NCBI RefSeq assembly: GCF_003073045.1
Contig: NC_037593.1
Location: 1,045,525 to 1,109,524 of the forward strand
Direction: 5' to 3'
Source of the DNA: Pomacea canaliculata
Lineage: Eukaryota; Mollusca; Gastropoda; Architaenioglossa; Ampullariidae
Length of the DNA stretch: 64,000 nucleotides
Positions 49,001 through 58,955 of the stretch are shown in pieces. Below the pieces are notes generated by a model. That model saw only the letters and a program-made list of their open reading frames with translations, was not told the DNA's origin and searched no databases. How positions within the stretch are numbered: position 1 is the stretch's first letter; the number at the start of each line of letters is the position of its first letter. Both the position numbers and the translations under genes were made by a program.

Positions 49001-52000
49001 TATCACAAGCCTCACCTTGTCAGTGATCCGCAGTGAGGAACAGAGATTGTCTGGATGCCACGTCAACCGTGGTAAACAGCATTAGCTGACAGCTAAAGGG
49101 ACATCTACAGATCTGATGTATACCCTACAGACTTCTGTGACAACAGAGTTTTGTATATAAAAAAAAACAAAAACAAAGATTTTCCGGCGCACCTTTAAGT
49201 ACGATTAAGCCCTGATTATTTCTCTGAACTTCTCTTCCCTCACGTCTCAGCTAGACAACTCCGCTCCTCGTCTAATGATCGTCTCCTTACTCTTCCTGTC
49301 ACCAGAAGGACAACATATGGCCACAGGATGTTTAGTTATTGTGCGGTGAAACAATGGAACTCTCTCCCTTTCCATACCTGCCACCTACTCACTATTGAAT
49401 CCTTTAAACGTGCACTGAACACACACCTCTTCCGTAAACATGACTCCTAACACCATTTCCCATAATTCTAGTTCTTTGTCACACCCTTCCTTTTGCAATA
49501 TCATGTTACTCTCAGCTCTTGTTCTTGTTATTTGGTTCCTCTTTTGTGTTTTCTGCATTTGATTATATCTTCGTTAGTACTTATAACTCATATGTTATTT
49601 GCAGTGTTGTCCATAGAAATGGGAATCCCATGGGAAACGTCCCATGGGATGGGATGGGATGGGACAGCACACATTTGTATTTCCCATGGTAGTCGATACT
49701 TGATATTGCAAAATAAATTTACTGTTATTTCATTCATCAAGGATTTAAATCTTTCCTCTGAATCATCTATTGTATGTGAAGTAGCAGGAATTATAGAACA
49801 AAAGCCGAAATGTGGTTTTCAGTGTTGTCCATAGGATTGTTAATACCATGGGAATCCCATGGGAAACATCCCGTGGGATGGGACGGGATGGGACAGGCAT
49901 AAATTGCCATGGGACGGGATGGGACGGGATAGAAAAATATGTCCCATGGACAACCCTGGTTATTTGTTTTCCTGTCCCTCGTATGCTGTCCATGTTTCAT
50001 TCTTGTTCTTAGGCGCTAAGAGGATACTCCTTATGAGTGTGAGTATTCGCTTTACAAATTTTGCTTATTATTTTTTTCCCTTGCTATTATAGAACCGTCA
50101 AAAGCATGTGTGGCAGTAGAAAATGTTATCACATGTTGTTCACCAATCGATGTACGATGTATTGATTGCATGATGCACTGATCAGGTGTTAGGTCACAAG
50201 GGCGAGTGTGATGAAAGTCAGTCAGAAGACAATGCCTGTGTGCAAACTTCTTATTGGGTTAGTGCTGAGGCCCGGGGAAGCAGACGAGCGGTCCGGTGGC
50301 ACAACGGTTAGCGCCTGTCACCAATACAATGAAGGTCGGCTGCCCAGAGTTCATTTCTCGTCTCGGGCACGCTGTTCTTTCTCTGCACGTGGCGTCTGTT
50401 TACAGGGCTGGCTGCTTGCCGTAATACAGCCTCAGTTGCTGGCACGGCGTAAAAAACCAATTTCCCCCCCCCCCCCCCCCGGGGAAGCAGACGAGACACG
50501 CTGTATGGTGAGCAATGAGCAGATGAGCTAGAATCAGCAACAGCTGACGTGAAAACGCTTCAGAGATCCGTGGAAGGCCATGGTTGACCAACTGCTACAT
50601 CTAATACACGCTAGACGTTTATCTCCTGTCTTTCAGACTGCGGTTAGTGAGACGACTTGGGTGTGCTGTGGGTCGTAATGGGCCATTGTCTGCCTGCCTG
50701 ACTTTCCTCCCCCTGCCCCCTTTGTTTCAGGTTTGCGTCTCTTTGTCTTGTCCAAACCTACTGAGCTGTGGTGCCTGTCTTTGCGGGAGTTGCATTTACT
50801 GGTGGTGTCTTGTCTTGTCCCAACAAACAAAGCTGTGGTGCGGTCACGAGGCTGTAGGAATTGTGCGTGACATTCAAGGGGGAGGAGGTTCACTGATCGG
50901 TCACGTGGTGTCTCAAGGGTGTCGGGTATCTGTTAGATCGCGATCGGGGCAGCAAAGACTTGCAAAGACTTGCTGAAGAACTGTTAAAGAAGGAATGTTT
51001 AGGTCAAAGGTCCAAGATGTGGACATCTTTAGTCTGCCTTGTATGTCAGCCAGAAGCTGCAAGGAATAGGAGTAGCACAGGAGCTGGACGCGTCTTGTAG
51101 AGACGAGAGCAGTCAGTAACAAACACAGACATAATCATCGACAAACTCCCCCACTGCCGCTTCCTCTATTTTCCTGGCCTATCCGCTTGATGCCGATTCT
51201 CCTTGCGGGGTTTAAGAGATGTTTTTTTTTCTGGCGCGCACCTCTCCTTGAGTGAGCCATTCCGATACAAAGTGCGATCTGTGCCTTGACACGATTGAAA
51301 GGCAGGCGAGTGAGGAGAGGCTGGCATATATCTCACGGCAGTAAAAAGCCGGCGGTTTATGTAGCGCAGTGCTGTTGCCTGGGTAGCCTTCCCTTTCGTG
51401 AGAAACGTTTTGCATATCGTTCTGTCCTCTATCTCATACCCTTCCCCTGGCCTCTCCTGCAAGTCACAACATTTCCTCTCTTCCTGCTTTTTTTTACCCC
51501 CGCGGTTGTACATGTAGATATAGCGGTTAAGTGAATGGCGTTAGCAAAAACTACACGCGCGAGGAAGAACGCATTTAGCTATCAGGGGCTGTCTGTTTGG
51601 TGTATATTGTTGTCTTCTTAATTATTGTTATCTTAATATAAATAAAACTGTATGACCCCTTTAGCTAATCCGCACCATTTGTCCAATCCTAAGTAAATTT
51701 TGCAGGCTTTATTTTCTGGTGTATATTGCTTTAGAGAATCTTTTATTTTATGTTGATGTTACCGGCTATGTTACAGTTAACTTAGAAAATCAACGTAGAT
51801 GAAATATTGACCAAAGATTTTGACACCACTGACTTGTGTGTGTGTGAATTTCTTCCTAATACTTCCGTCACCCTAAAAATAGGAAAGAATTTCTTCATCA
51901 AGAAAAATACAACAACATGCATAAAATACTTTATACTGTAGAGATATATACACACAGTGTTGTAATGTAAAGTGCGTAGTGTAAAAAGATGTAGGGCGAA

Positions 52001-55000
52001 TAGTGAGGTCACAAAGTGTAGTGACAAAATAGCATTATGTTGATTTAATGGTGGGATGAGAGCAAGCTGGGATGCAACAAGAAGTTTCAAAAATTAAAAA
52101 ATAAATTTGAGTAATTCGGTTTCGAAGACGTACAAAACAGATTTCACATTAGGGGGAAGGCTACTCCGCAGGTACTGCCCGAGCACTGTATTCAAGTTTT
52201 AATCAATCAGAAAGTCTAGCAGACGATTTGCCGTCTGTAAAGGAACAATGTTTTCTTGTTCGAGTAATACCAGTTGTATTCCTGTGAACAGTTATAAGAG
52301 GGCTTTAACAGAGAGAGACCCGAGGGCAGGCAGTACCTCAACGCTTGTCTCCCCTTCACTAGAAACTGGTTTAATGAGCGCTGACCATCATTACAGAAAC
52401 TTGCTAGGCATGTGCCTGTGAGTAGCATTACTTCATTAGCTAGTCTTTGGTGCGTATGTGCACATGCATGAATTGTGACTGGTTGTAAGTCTTGGATTTC
52501 CTAAATGTCTTGTTCATCAAACCATTCGGTGAGTTACGACAGTTCACACACCCCGCACAACGTGGACATTTTGACAGTTTTGACCGGGAGTATTTGCCGC
52601 CAGTAGTGGAGTGTGGTAAAGTCGTGTGACGGGTTGACTTACGTTGAACTTGACAACGACTTCACCTGTTAGCTGCTGAGTTTTCAGACGTGCATATCTG
52701 CACATCTGATGAGCGCAGCGCCTTCCAGCGTTCAACACTTGGCTGACTAGCGGGAGACTCATTGCTTGTGGTGAAAGGACTTGCAACCGTCTTCATTTGA
52801 TAGTTTTTCGAGAAAAGTGAAGAACGTAAAGGGCGTTCAAGGCTGCTTGTCCAGCTGCGTCAGGTGCATCGTTTATGTACACCAAAGTATGCGACCGCGT
52901 CACGCTTTCAGGTGCGGCAGTGTGTGACCGGTCACGTATAAAGTCAGTCAAACTTCATGCGTTAAAGAGTTGCATTTCCAATAGCTGTTTCAAGGTTCTG
53001 TTGCAAGCACAGGCTATTCCATGAGTTTCTTTTACTTAAAAAACCCCCAAACTTTCGTGACTGGCTTTTGTTCTTCAGTTGGTAGCTTGACGGAGTTTTA
53101 TTTATTAATTATTATTATTTTTTTTTTTAGTCAGGAATCGTCGTACAGCTGTTTGTTTTTTCCTGACGTCCGAAAGATTTGCATGGAAAGCGCTGGGTAT
53201 GCCACTACCTGAGCATCTCATGACGAAGACGTGGTGTGGGTAGCCAAGATACAGAAGCATGCAGAAAGCTTCTCACGACTCGGGCGTCTGAACAAAGAGA
53301 ATGCCGGAACGACTTGTCACGAATCGGACTGCAGACAGAAACAGTGCATGACAACACTTCCATACAGAGATCAACTGCCAAGAATGTGTGGGAGAGGGAA
53401 AGGAAGCTTCTGCATACCTTCTACCCTCCCTCAACCAACATGCTATTACTCGTCTGGAAAGAACGAGTAGATGGATAATGGGAGCGTTGAGAGAGCGTGT
53501 CACTTAAGCCAAAGGCGGATAGTTTGAAATAAATTATTGTTTCATCAGCTGCTTGCTTGCTCTCTCTCTCCCAGTGAAGTTGTGTTATTATGTACAAGTA
53601 TGTACATTTAATTCTCAGGTGACCACTCAAGACAGAATAACACTCGACAGAAATGACCCACCAACCCAAATTTCACGTCTTACTCAAGCCCACGTAAACG
53701 CTCGTCTTTGGTGTGTAGCTTGCTGCCAACACCTGTCACCATTTATTCCTGTTTGGGTTTTTATTTTTTTTTTACTCACTACAGCAGCTTCACCATTACT
53801 TGTCGCCTTCTCCAGGCAAGAATAATTCATGAAAGAAAGGTATGGTGAAGTCAAGATACAGCAAATGAAAGAAAGGTATGATTGATTTAAGATGCAGTCG
53901 ATACACAAAGGGTATCGGGTAACATTGTCGATGAAATTATTTGATATATTTGATGAAAGAAAGACATCGTGGCGTTAAAAGAAAGGTAAGATATGGTGGA
54001 CGAAGAAGTGTCATTGGATGCAAGAATGATATGATCAAGTTATGCAGCGGATGAATTTTTTCAGCTTTTCGCTGATTGAAGCGGCAGGATTCTTTGTGGG
54101 CGTGTATGTAAAGTGATTAAGCTGACTACATTATCGCGGATGTTGTGTTTCTGACTAACTTGCTAGTGCATTGCTGTTACGTTTTACTGCTGTGCTTGTG
54201 ACAGAGGCAGTCTGTAGAATGAACTAACGATCTCACATTTCATTGACAGCGTCTGCCACATTTTCATAGTGGATGTTTGTCTCTCCTTTCTGGTGCTTTG
54301 CCATCTTACCATCAGACTGTACTGACCACAAGTCTGTTAATTCTGGAATACTTTAAAATTAAAAACACATTTTGTCAGTCGTGCCCATAGAGGTTTTGAC
54401 ATTGACCGGAAGTTCATTAGAAATTTAGGCTCGTAACCCAGCCCTCAGAGAATCATACAGCCATTGCAGAAATAGATTGGAAATGTCTTTGGAAACAGGT
54501 GCAGGCCTAAAAGTGGATTTAACTCAGAAAAGAGAATCTACCTTCTTCTGAAGCATTTGTAGTTGAGTCCCAGCACAGGAATGCATGAACTGCTTGTGCA
54601 CTTGTGTCAGGCGAGAAAGGAACGTAGCGCCGACTGGCGTCTTCAGTTTTGCATCTGACGGAAGCATCAGACAGGACCGCTGGCAATTGTTTCTTGGAAA
54701 TATATGTAGGGGTTCTGGTTATAAAGAATATATGTCTTCAAGGCAGAGTATTAGTAGTCTTTTGACTGCGGAGACGTTTATTATATACAGAGAGTGAAAG
54801 ATGTAAAATATCTTCACATGTAAACTCTGCTCCCTTTGTCAGACTGCTTCCTTGGAAACTATTACATTTGTAGGCAGTATATGAAAAGTGTTGACTGTGT
54901 GAGAACACATAGAGACTACTGAGTGTAAAACACACGCAAACGGAGTACTGTGTGGGAAGAACGTAGAAACTGTTGACTGCATTTACTGGCGTTGGACACA

Positions 55001-57996
55001 AGCGGTTAAATGATTAAGGATGTGTTGTTGTGCATTTTATGCAGTGGACGTTTTAACGTCTCTCTGTCCTAGTTATCACGCCTTGTACTCTCTCTTTTTA
55101 CCTTGGTTTCTTGCTTTAAAATGCTGCGTAGTAATTGTAAAATGTTTATTCTTTGACAAACATTGCGATAACTCAGTCCTCCCACATTGAACTTAATACA
55201 AGAGGCTAAAAAGCAAATTGTGTTTGCGTCAAGTGACTTCGTGCTTATAGACCCCAACTATAAGTTTGTGCTAAGTACTGTCGTGACCTTTGTTTATGTT
55301 TGTGCCAAGCATGATAGTGACCGTGTGCAGTGCCCCGCTTCACGTTTGTACTAAGCCCTAAGTGGCCTCTGTGCAGTGTCCCCCTTGCAAGTTTTTCACG
55401 CCGGAGCTGACGAGGACCTACGAGCGGCTGAAGGAGGCAGGCCGCAATTTCGAGATCGTCTTCGTCACCTCTGATCGCAGCGTCGAGTCGTTCCAGCAGC
55501 ATGTGGGCTGTATGCCCTGGCTAGTCATCCCCTTCCACGACCCCAGGCTGCAGCAGATCACCACGCAGTTTGGCATCGACGGTAAGTGCACTGAGGAGTT
55601 CTCCTGCAGTAAAACCTCCTGCACCGCAACGATGTCAGGTCGCGAAACACGCCCGACTCTATTTTCTGTCACTTGAACTAGAAGTTTATTTGCTGTTTTA
55701 CATTTAATTGTGAACTTTCCTCTCATCATTGGGACATTACTGCTGATTCTCACTGAACCGTGTGAATACGCCTTTCTTCAGTGGGTCATGGATGCTACTG
55801 GTTCTTACGGACCAACGTGAAAGGTAGCTCTTCTTTGGGTTTTATTGTTAAAAAAAATCAGACAACTAGTAATGTGCAGGGAAGAAGCGTGGTAGGTAAG
55901 GTGAATAAACACGGTGCTTGCCTTCAGCACGTGACGTCATAGACCATTCTTACATTGCGCCATCTACAAGTATTTTTTTGCGGGGGGTTCCTCACAACCA
56001 TTGATATTTTCTCCTCCCTTTCCTTCTATACCACAGATGTAGAGCCTACACGCCTCTCCTCTCTGACTGTCCCGTCCTGCTGTGTACGGCCTATACACGC
56101 ATAGAGAAAATTTGTCTAATACTGTAACCTTTGACCCACACCCACGACCTCCAGTGGAATGCCCAGCTTAGTCTGCTGTATCACATCGACTGGGTATGGA
56201 AATGAGGTGTGTGACATTGAGTATTATCTGTATGCGATGCACCTCAGATGGTAGGCAGCCGTTAGTATATGTGGACTTCAGAGAGTAAACCTAGAGTAAT
56301 ACAGACGAGTAGCAGCTGCCCTAGCCTTTGACTCCTGTATGTGTGACTGTGTGCAGGCATACCTAGCCTTGTCATTTTGGACGAGAAAGGTGGGCTGATC
56401 ACCATGAACGGGCGCCAGGCCATTGTGCACGACTCCGCCGGTCTGGTAAGACCACGCCTTCAGTCATGCCTGTCTGTCCTCTTGTGTCTCTGCCGTCTTG
56501 TCTGGCTTGCGAGAGCTTGGATTGAGTTTGATGTGTGTCTGTCAGTAAAAGGTTGGATTATGTAGGTTTGATGTGTTTGTGTGTATCTGTCCGCGAGAGG
56601 TTGAACTGAGTGGATTTGATGTCTGTGTCTGTTCCTGGGGATTGAACTAAGTAGGCTTTATGTCTGTATAGATTTGGACTAAATGGGTTTCGTGTCTGCG
56701 TGTTAAATTGTTTGCATGTCTTTTTAAAAAATCTTTTCTCATGTCGTTCATGTTGACTATGAGGGGCTGAGATGAGTGATTTTTATGGTGTTGATGACAA
56801 CAGCATAATGAAGCGGAGGGGTTTAACGGTAAAAATGATGATGATTGATTGAGGATTGATGAGGATGATGATGATGATTGATGATGATGCCTTGTGTCTT
56901 ACAAACAGGATTTCCCATGGTACCCCAAGCCACTGAATGAGCTCACTCAGATGGCAGCAGTTCAGTTAAACGAGAATATCTGCTTGATTCTTTTCACAGG
57001 TCAGAACTTTTCTGCTTGACCGTCAGTGAGTAACTTGGTAAATTGGTGGGGAAGTTTGACCATCTAGCAATACACCAGTGATGATTCAGAGGGAAGAGGT
57101 ATGGCGGGAAAAGATGCGGGAGGGAGAGTGATAGCCTGCAGACAAACCAATTTGTGCAGGGAAAAAAGTAGCATGATAGAAGTCACTAGAATTGAACACT
57201 ATTTGAGGAACTGATTCCTGACTTTCCACTGGGGGAACATAACATCAGGAAGGAAAGCAGAATGTGTGTGTATATATATGTGTGCGTGCTTGTGCAGACG
57301 GAGAAGAAGAAGAGTTGCTGGAGGCGCGAGCAGTCCTACACGACGTGGCGGTCAGAGAACATCAGAAGGGAGAGGACCAGGAACTCTTGTTTTTTTACGC
57401 AGGAGATGTGAGTACAGTCATAATAAATTCATGAGGTGATGTACATTCAACTGAGATTGAATAAATTCAGATGAATAAACTGGTTATAAATTTAACACGG
57501 AATCTTGATTCTTTGAGCCCAAGATCTTTTTGTGTTTTTAATGGGCTTTGATATATATATATATTTGCTATTCAAACAATACTCGATGGCATCTTAACCA
57601 CAAAAACTAGTCGCAGATTTTTGTGGCGGTTGTATTGTGTAAACAAGACCATCGCAGCTAAGCGATCTTTTTTTTCAGTAGGAATGTACTTTAACACTTC
57701 TCACGTGATATAAACAGCATTATCTGACTTCAGTTTTACTGGATCACACAGGACTCACCAATACTCTTTTTCATTATCTGTTTACATAGGACGAGTTTTG
57801 TGACCAGGTGAGAGATTTTGCTCACCTGGAAGACCGCTCGCCGTTGCTGGTGATACTGGATAGCCCCGAGCAGCAGGTGTACGTGTCTCCGGCTACAGAC
57901 ATGAGCTGTGAGGTGGTCACGGAGTTTGTGGACAGCTACCTGGCGGGCAGGCTCGTGCCCACACCTTTTCGCCACACAAGTCCGCAGGAGTGCTGA
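28086..57996 (+). CDS. NXN: Nucleoredoxin, 7 coding exons
   Basis: Coding exons: 28086-28400, 44296-44553, 55377-55581, 56357-56445, 56909-56999, 57298-57407, 57790-57996. Sum 1275 nt, 424 aa (vertebrate NXN about 435 aa). It is a thioredoxin-like oxidoreductase; the vertebrate protein binds Dishevelled and other partners and restrains Wnt signalling in a redox-dependent way. Domain 1 (exons 1-2): GLYFAAEWCPPCKGFTP, FEIVYVSWDKDE, MPWTALPF, IQGIPRLVILD. Domain 2 (exons 2-5): GLYFAANW|CPPCKFFTP with the motif split by intron 2, FEIVFVTSDRS, MPWLVIPF, IPSLVILD, FPWYPKP. Domain 3 (exons 5-7): LILFTDGEEE, ELLFFYAGDDE, PLLVILD. Both CPPC motifs are intact, whereas the vertebrate first domain is degenerate. 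Intron 1 is 15.9 kb and intron 2 is 10.8 kb; both are rich in mobile DNA. AATAAA lies at 58402-58407. No start other than 28086 fits the family. Confidence 0.93.
28401..36246. other. NXN intron 1, 5' part
   Basis: About 7.8 kb of AT-rich intron. Apart from the SINE at 33405-33552 nothing is recognised. Open frames are short and without family motifs. CG-richer patches lie near 32170-32660 and 35400-35800. Confidence 0.5.
33405..33552 (-). mobile_element. tRNA-derived SINE
   Basis: Minus strand: the A-box-like GTAGTATAGTGGTTAAAACA is followed by the B-box-like GGGTTCATATCTC (33486-33498), then a tail with GCCTGTCCGCAGGGC and GGGTTTCTCCGGGTACTC. It is the same family as 27036-27150, as shown by TTAAAACACTCG and the CCTGT.C.CAGG block. 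Confidence 0.7.
36500..36970. repeat. Degenerate minisatellite inside the THAP-DDE transposon
   Basis: About six units of roughly 60-80 bp, each starting with a variant of ACTCACTGTCTTGGCAATGG and continuing with CTCTTCTAACACAATCACA. The units diverge in length and sequence and are non-coding. They occupy the sub-terminal region next to the left end of the element. Confidence 0.75.
37702..39514 (-). pseudogene. THAP-domain / DDE_4 transposase with a single frameshift
   Basis: Exon 1 (39295-39514) encodes an N-terminal THAP zinc finger: CGIKGCGNKPC, FHRIPK, WNKIVICSKHFVGG. After an intron of about 330 bp (donor GCG|GTAAGA, acceptor TCTAG|GAAAG at 38968) the frame continues with KPAYMNFRNSPSWLPTLHL, which completes the THAP fold. 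At a run of five A (minus strand; T5 at 38863-38867) the frame shifts. Past it the correct frame runs unbroken to the stop at 37702 through the DDE endonuclease: VDCFELEA (D), MADRGFNIEDE (D), RIHVERVIGFVRRKFGIL (E), with a helix-turn-helix-like LSKEQEFLLCLIKIRLNY region. One missing A would explain the break. It could be a real lesion or a sequencing error. Confidence 0.82.
39626..44295. other. NXN intron 1, 3' part
   Basis: About 4.7 kb. It holds a LINE 3'-tail remnant (43200-43345), a GA repeat at 44220-44239 close to exon 2, and many chance frames of 60-200 codons on both strands without recognisable motifs. Confidence 0.5.
43200..43345 (+). mobile_element. CR1/L2-like LINE 3' tail remnant
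   Basis: It contains TCAAGCGCACTGAGTTCATC and GGGGAAATGCGCTATACAAA followed by TCATATTATTG. This GCGCTATANAAAT plus TTATT ending is the typical 3' end of CR1/L2-type LINEs and the SINEs that use them. Confidence 0.6.
49190..50065 (+). mobile_element. CR1/L2-like LINE 3' end, interrupted by a MITE
   Basis: From about 49220 to 49449 one frame encodes the RT C-terminus: SARQLRSSSNDRLLTLPVTR, TTYGHRMFSYCAVKQWNSLP, TIESFKRALNTHLFRKHDS, stop. The 3' UTR follows and ends in the tail GTATTCGCTTTACAAATTTT plus GCTTATTATTTTT near 50044-50080. The composite MITE at 49602-49958 sits in this 3' UTR. The copy is 5'-truncated. Confidence 0.8.
49602..49958. mobile_element. Composite (two-unit) hAT-like MITE with GGGATGGGAC repeats and perfect 8-bp TSD
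   Basis: A 357-bp insertion with ends CAGTGTTGTCCAT and ATGGACAACCCTG. It is flanked by identical GTTATTTG at 49594-49601 and 49959-49966. A second internal CAGTGTTGTCCATAGG starts at 49820, so the insertion contains two start ends and one final end. Both units hold CCATGGGAATCCCATGGGAA and GGGATGGGA(C/T) runs. The duplication is shared by the outer ends only, which shows that the two-unit form was inserted or arose as one piece. Confidence 0.85.
50289..50478 (+). mobile_element. tRNA-derived SINE with poly-C tail and 17-bp TSD
   Basis: The head has an A-box-like GTGGCACAACGGTTAGCGCC and a B-box-like AGAGTTCATTTCTC, the body contains GTTTACAGGGCTGGCTGC, and the tail is CACGGCGTAAAAAACCAATT followed by a run of C. 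CCGGGGAAGCAGACGAG occurs on both sides (50272-50288 and 50479-50495), the target duplication of a retrotransposed copy. The exact right boundary within the C run is arbitrary. Confidence 0.85.
55264..55388 (+). repeat. Tandem duplication covering the NXN exon 3 acceptor
   Basis: Two units with a 46-bp offset run from GTTTGTGCCAAGC / GTTTGTACTAAGC through GTGTGCAGTGCCCCGCTT / CTGTGCAGTGTCCCCCTT. A partial third unit starts at 55264. The upstream unit supplies a second acceptor-like CAG ending at 55330; the functional one ends at 55376. Confidence 0.8.
56830..56892 (+). repeat. GAT/TGAT-rich simple repeat
   Basis: Imperfect ATGATGATTGATTGAGGATTG and GATGATGATGATGATTGATG array that ends about 16 bp before the acceptor of NXN exon 5. 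Confidence 0.8.
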
Positions 57997-58401
57997 CAGT
58001 GTCTCTCTCTGGCCGCCAGCAGGGTTGTTGATAGTCTCACCTAACCCTCCCAGCAGGATTATCGATATTGTCATCTAACCTTTCCAGCAGGATTGTTGAG
58101 CAAGTCATCTCTCTAGCCTAACTTGGGCTACTGTCGATAGTGTCATGTGTAATATAGCCAGCTGGATTGCTGATAGCATCATTTGTCTAGGCCAGCCAGT
58201 GCTAGTGCCAATAACGTCATCTCTCTAACCCAATCATCATCTGTCTAGCCTTATTAGCACGACACCCTTGCTTACACTTACCTCGCTGTGAGTGAAAAGC
58301 GGCACAACACAGCGCATACTGGTTCCCAGTGACACTTGGTACAGTATAGGGATCGTAGCCTTGCGGAAATTTTTAGTTAACTGGATACTGAAAATGCCAC
58401 A

Positions 58402-58407
58402 AATAAA
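58402..58407 (+). terminator. Polyadenylation signal of NXN
   Basis: AATAAA 406 bp after the TGA stop, the first canonical signal downstream of NXN. Confidence 0.45.
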
Positions 58408-58741
58408 ATGTCAGATTCTCAATACGGTGGTGTGCCCAGGGGGCCGTGCACCTACAGGCTATGCGTGTTGACCGGAGGAGAAGGGGCGGGGTTGCGGTCC
58501 TGAGGCTTTCCGGACAGGTAACAATGGAACGACTATCGCCGACTAAATTACACGCAGGACGTCGACCGCATACAGCGCGGCGATCAGGCGCAGTCCAGAA
58601 AAAAGGTCAGTGCTGATGACTGGGCACTACTGCCCCAGTGGCCGCCGTTAAACATAAAAAACGCTCAGTGGTGCTGCCCTGCGCAAGTGTGCAGCAAGTG
58701 GGACTAACGTTTGTGTAGTGTACAGTAAGGTCATCTTAGTC

Positions 58742-58955
58742 CCGCGGTTCTCAAACGGTGGGGCGCGTCCCCCTGGAGTGGGGGGGGGGGGCGGGGCGAC
58801 GTGCTTACAAGGGGTTCGCGAGGGTGGTCTTTTTTTTTTTAAAGTTTCTTATACCGGTATTAGTGAAATTAGCTTACATTACTGGCGCAGGGGGGCGCGC
58901 GGACGTACCTTTGTTCATCAGGGGGGCGTCACAAGTAAAAGGTTGAGACCCGCTG
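58742..58955. mobile_element. hAT-like MITE, copy 2 of the 10226 family
   Basis: A 214-bp element with ends CCGCGGTTCTCAAACGGTGG and AAAAGGTTGAGACCCGCTG. The interior GTTTCTTATACCGGTATTAG and TGAAATTAGCTTACATTACT matches the copy at 10226. The flanks TCTTAGTC and TCTTATTT are a decayed 8-bp duplication (6 of 8). It is longer than copy 1 because of G-rich and T-rich expansions. Confidence 0.85.

Larger units (their letters stand above)
44554..55376. other. NXN intron 2
   Basis: A 10.8-kb intron that splits the second WCPPC motif between Trp and Cys. It contains a LINE 3' end with a nested MITE (49190-50065), a SINE (50289-50478) and, next to exon 3, a tandem duplication of the acceptor region. 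CAGGGTGGCCCAGAAG near 47851 may be the end of another DNA element, but no partner end was found. The rest is unannotated. Confidence 0.5.

Noticed and set aside
53820..54010. Repeated GAAAGAAAGGTATG-like words
   Set aside because: Spacing is irregular and copies are short; not a convincing tandem array.
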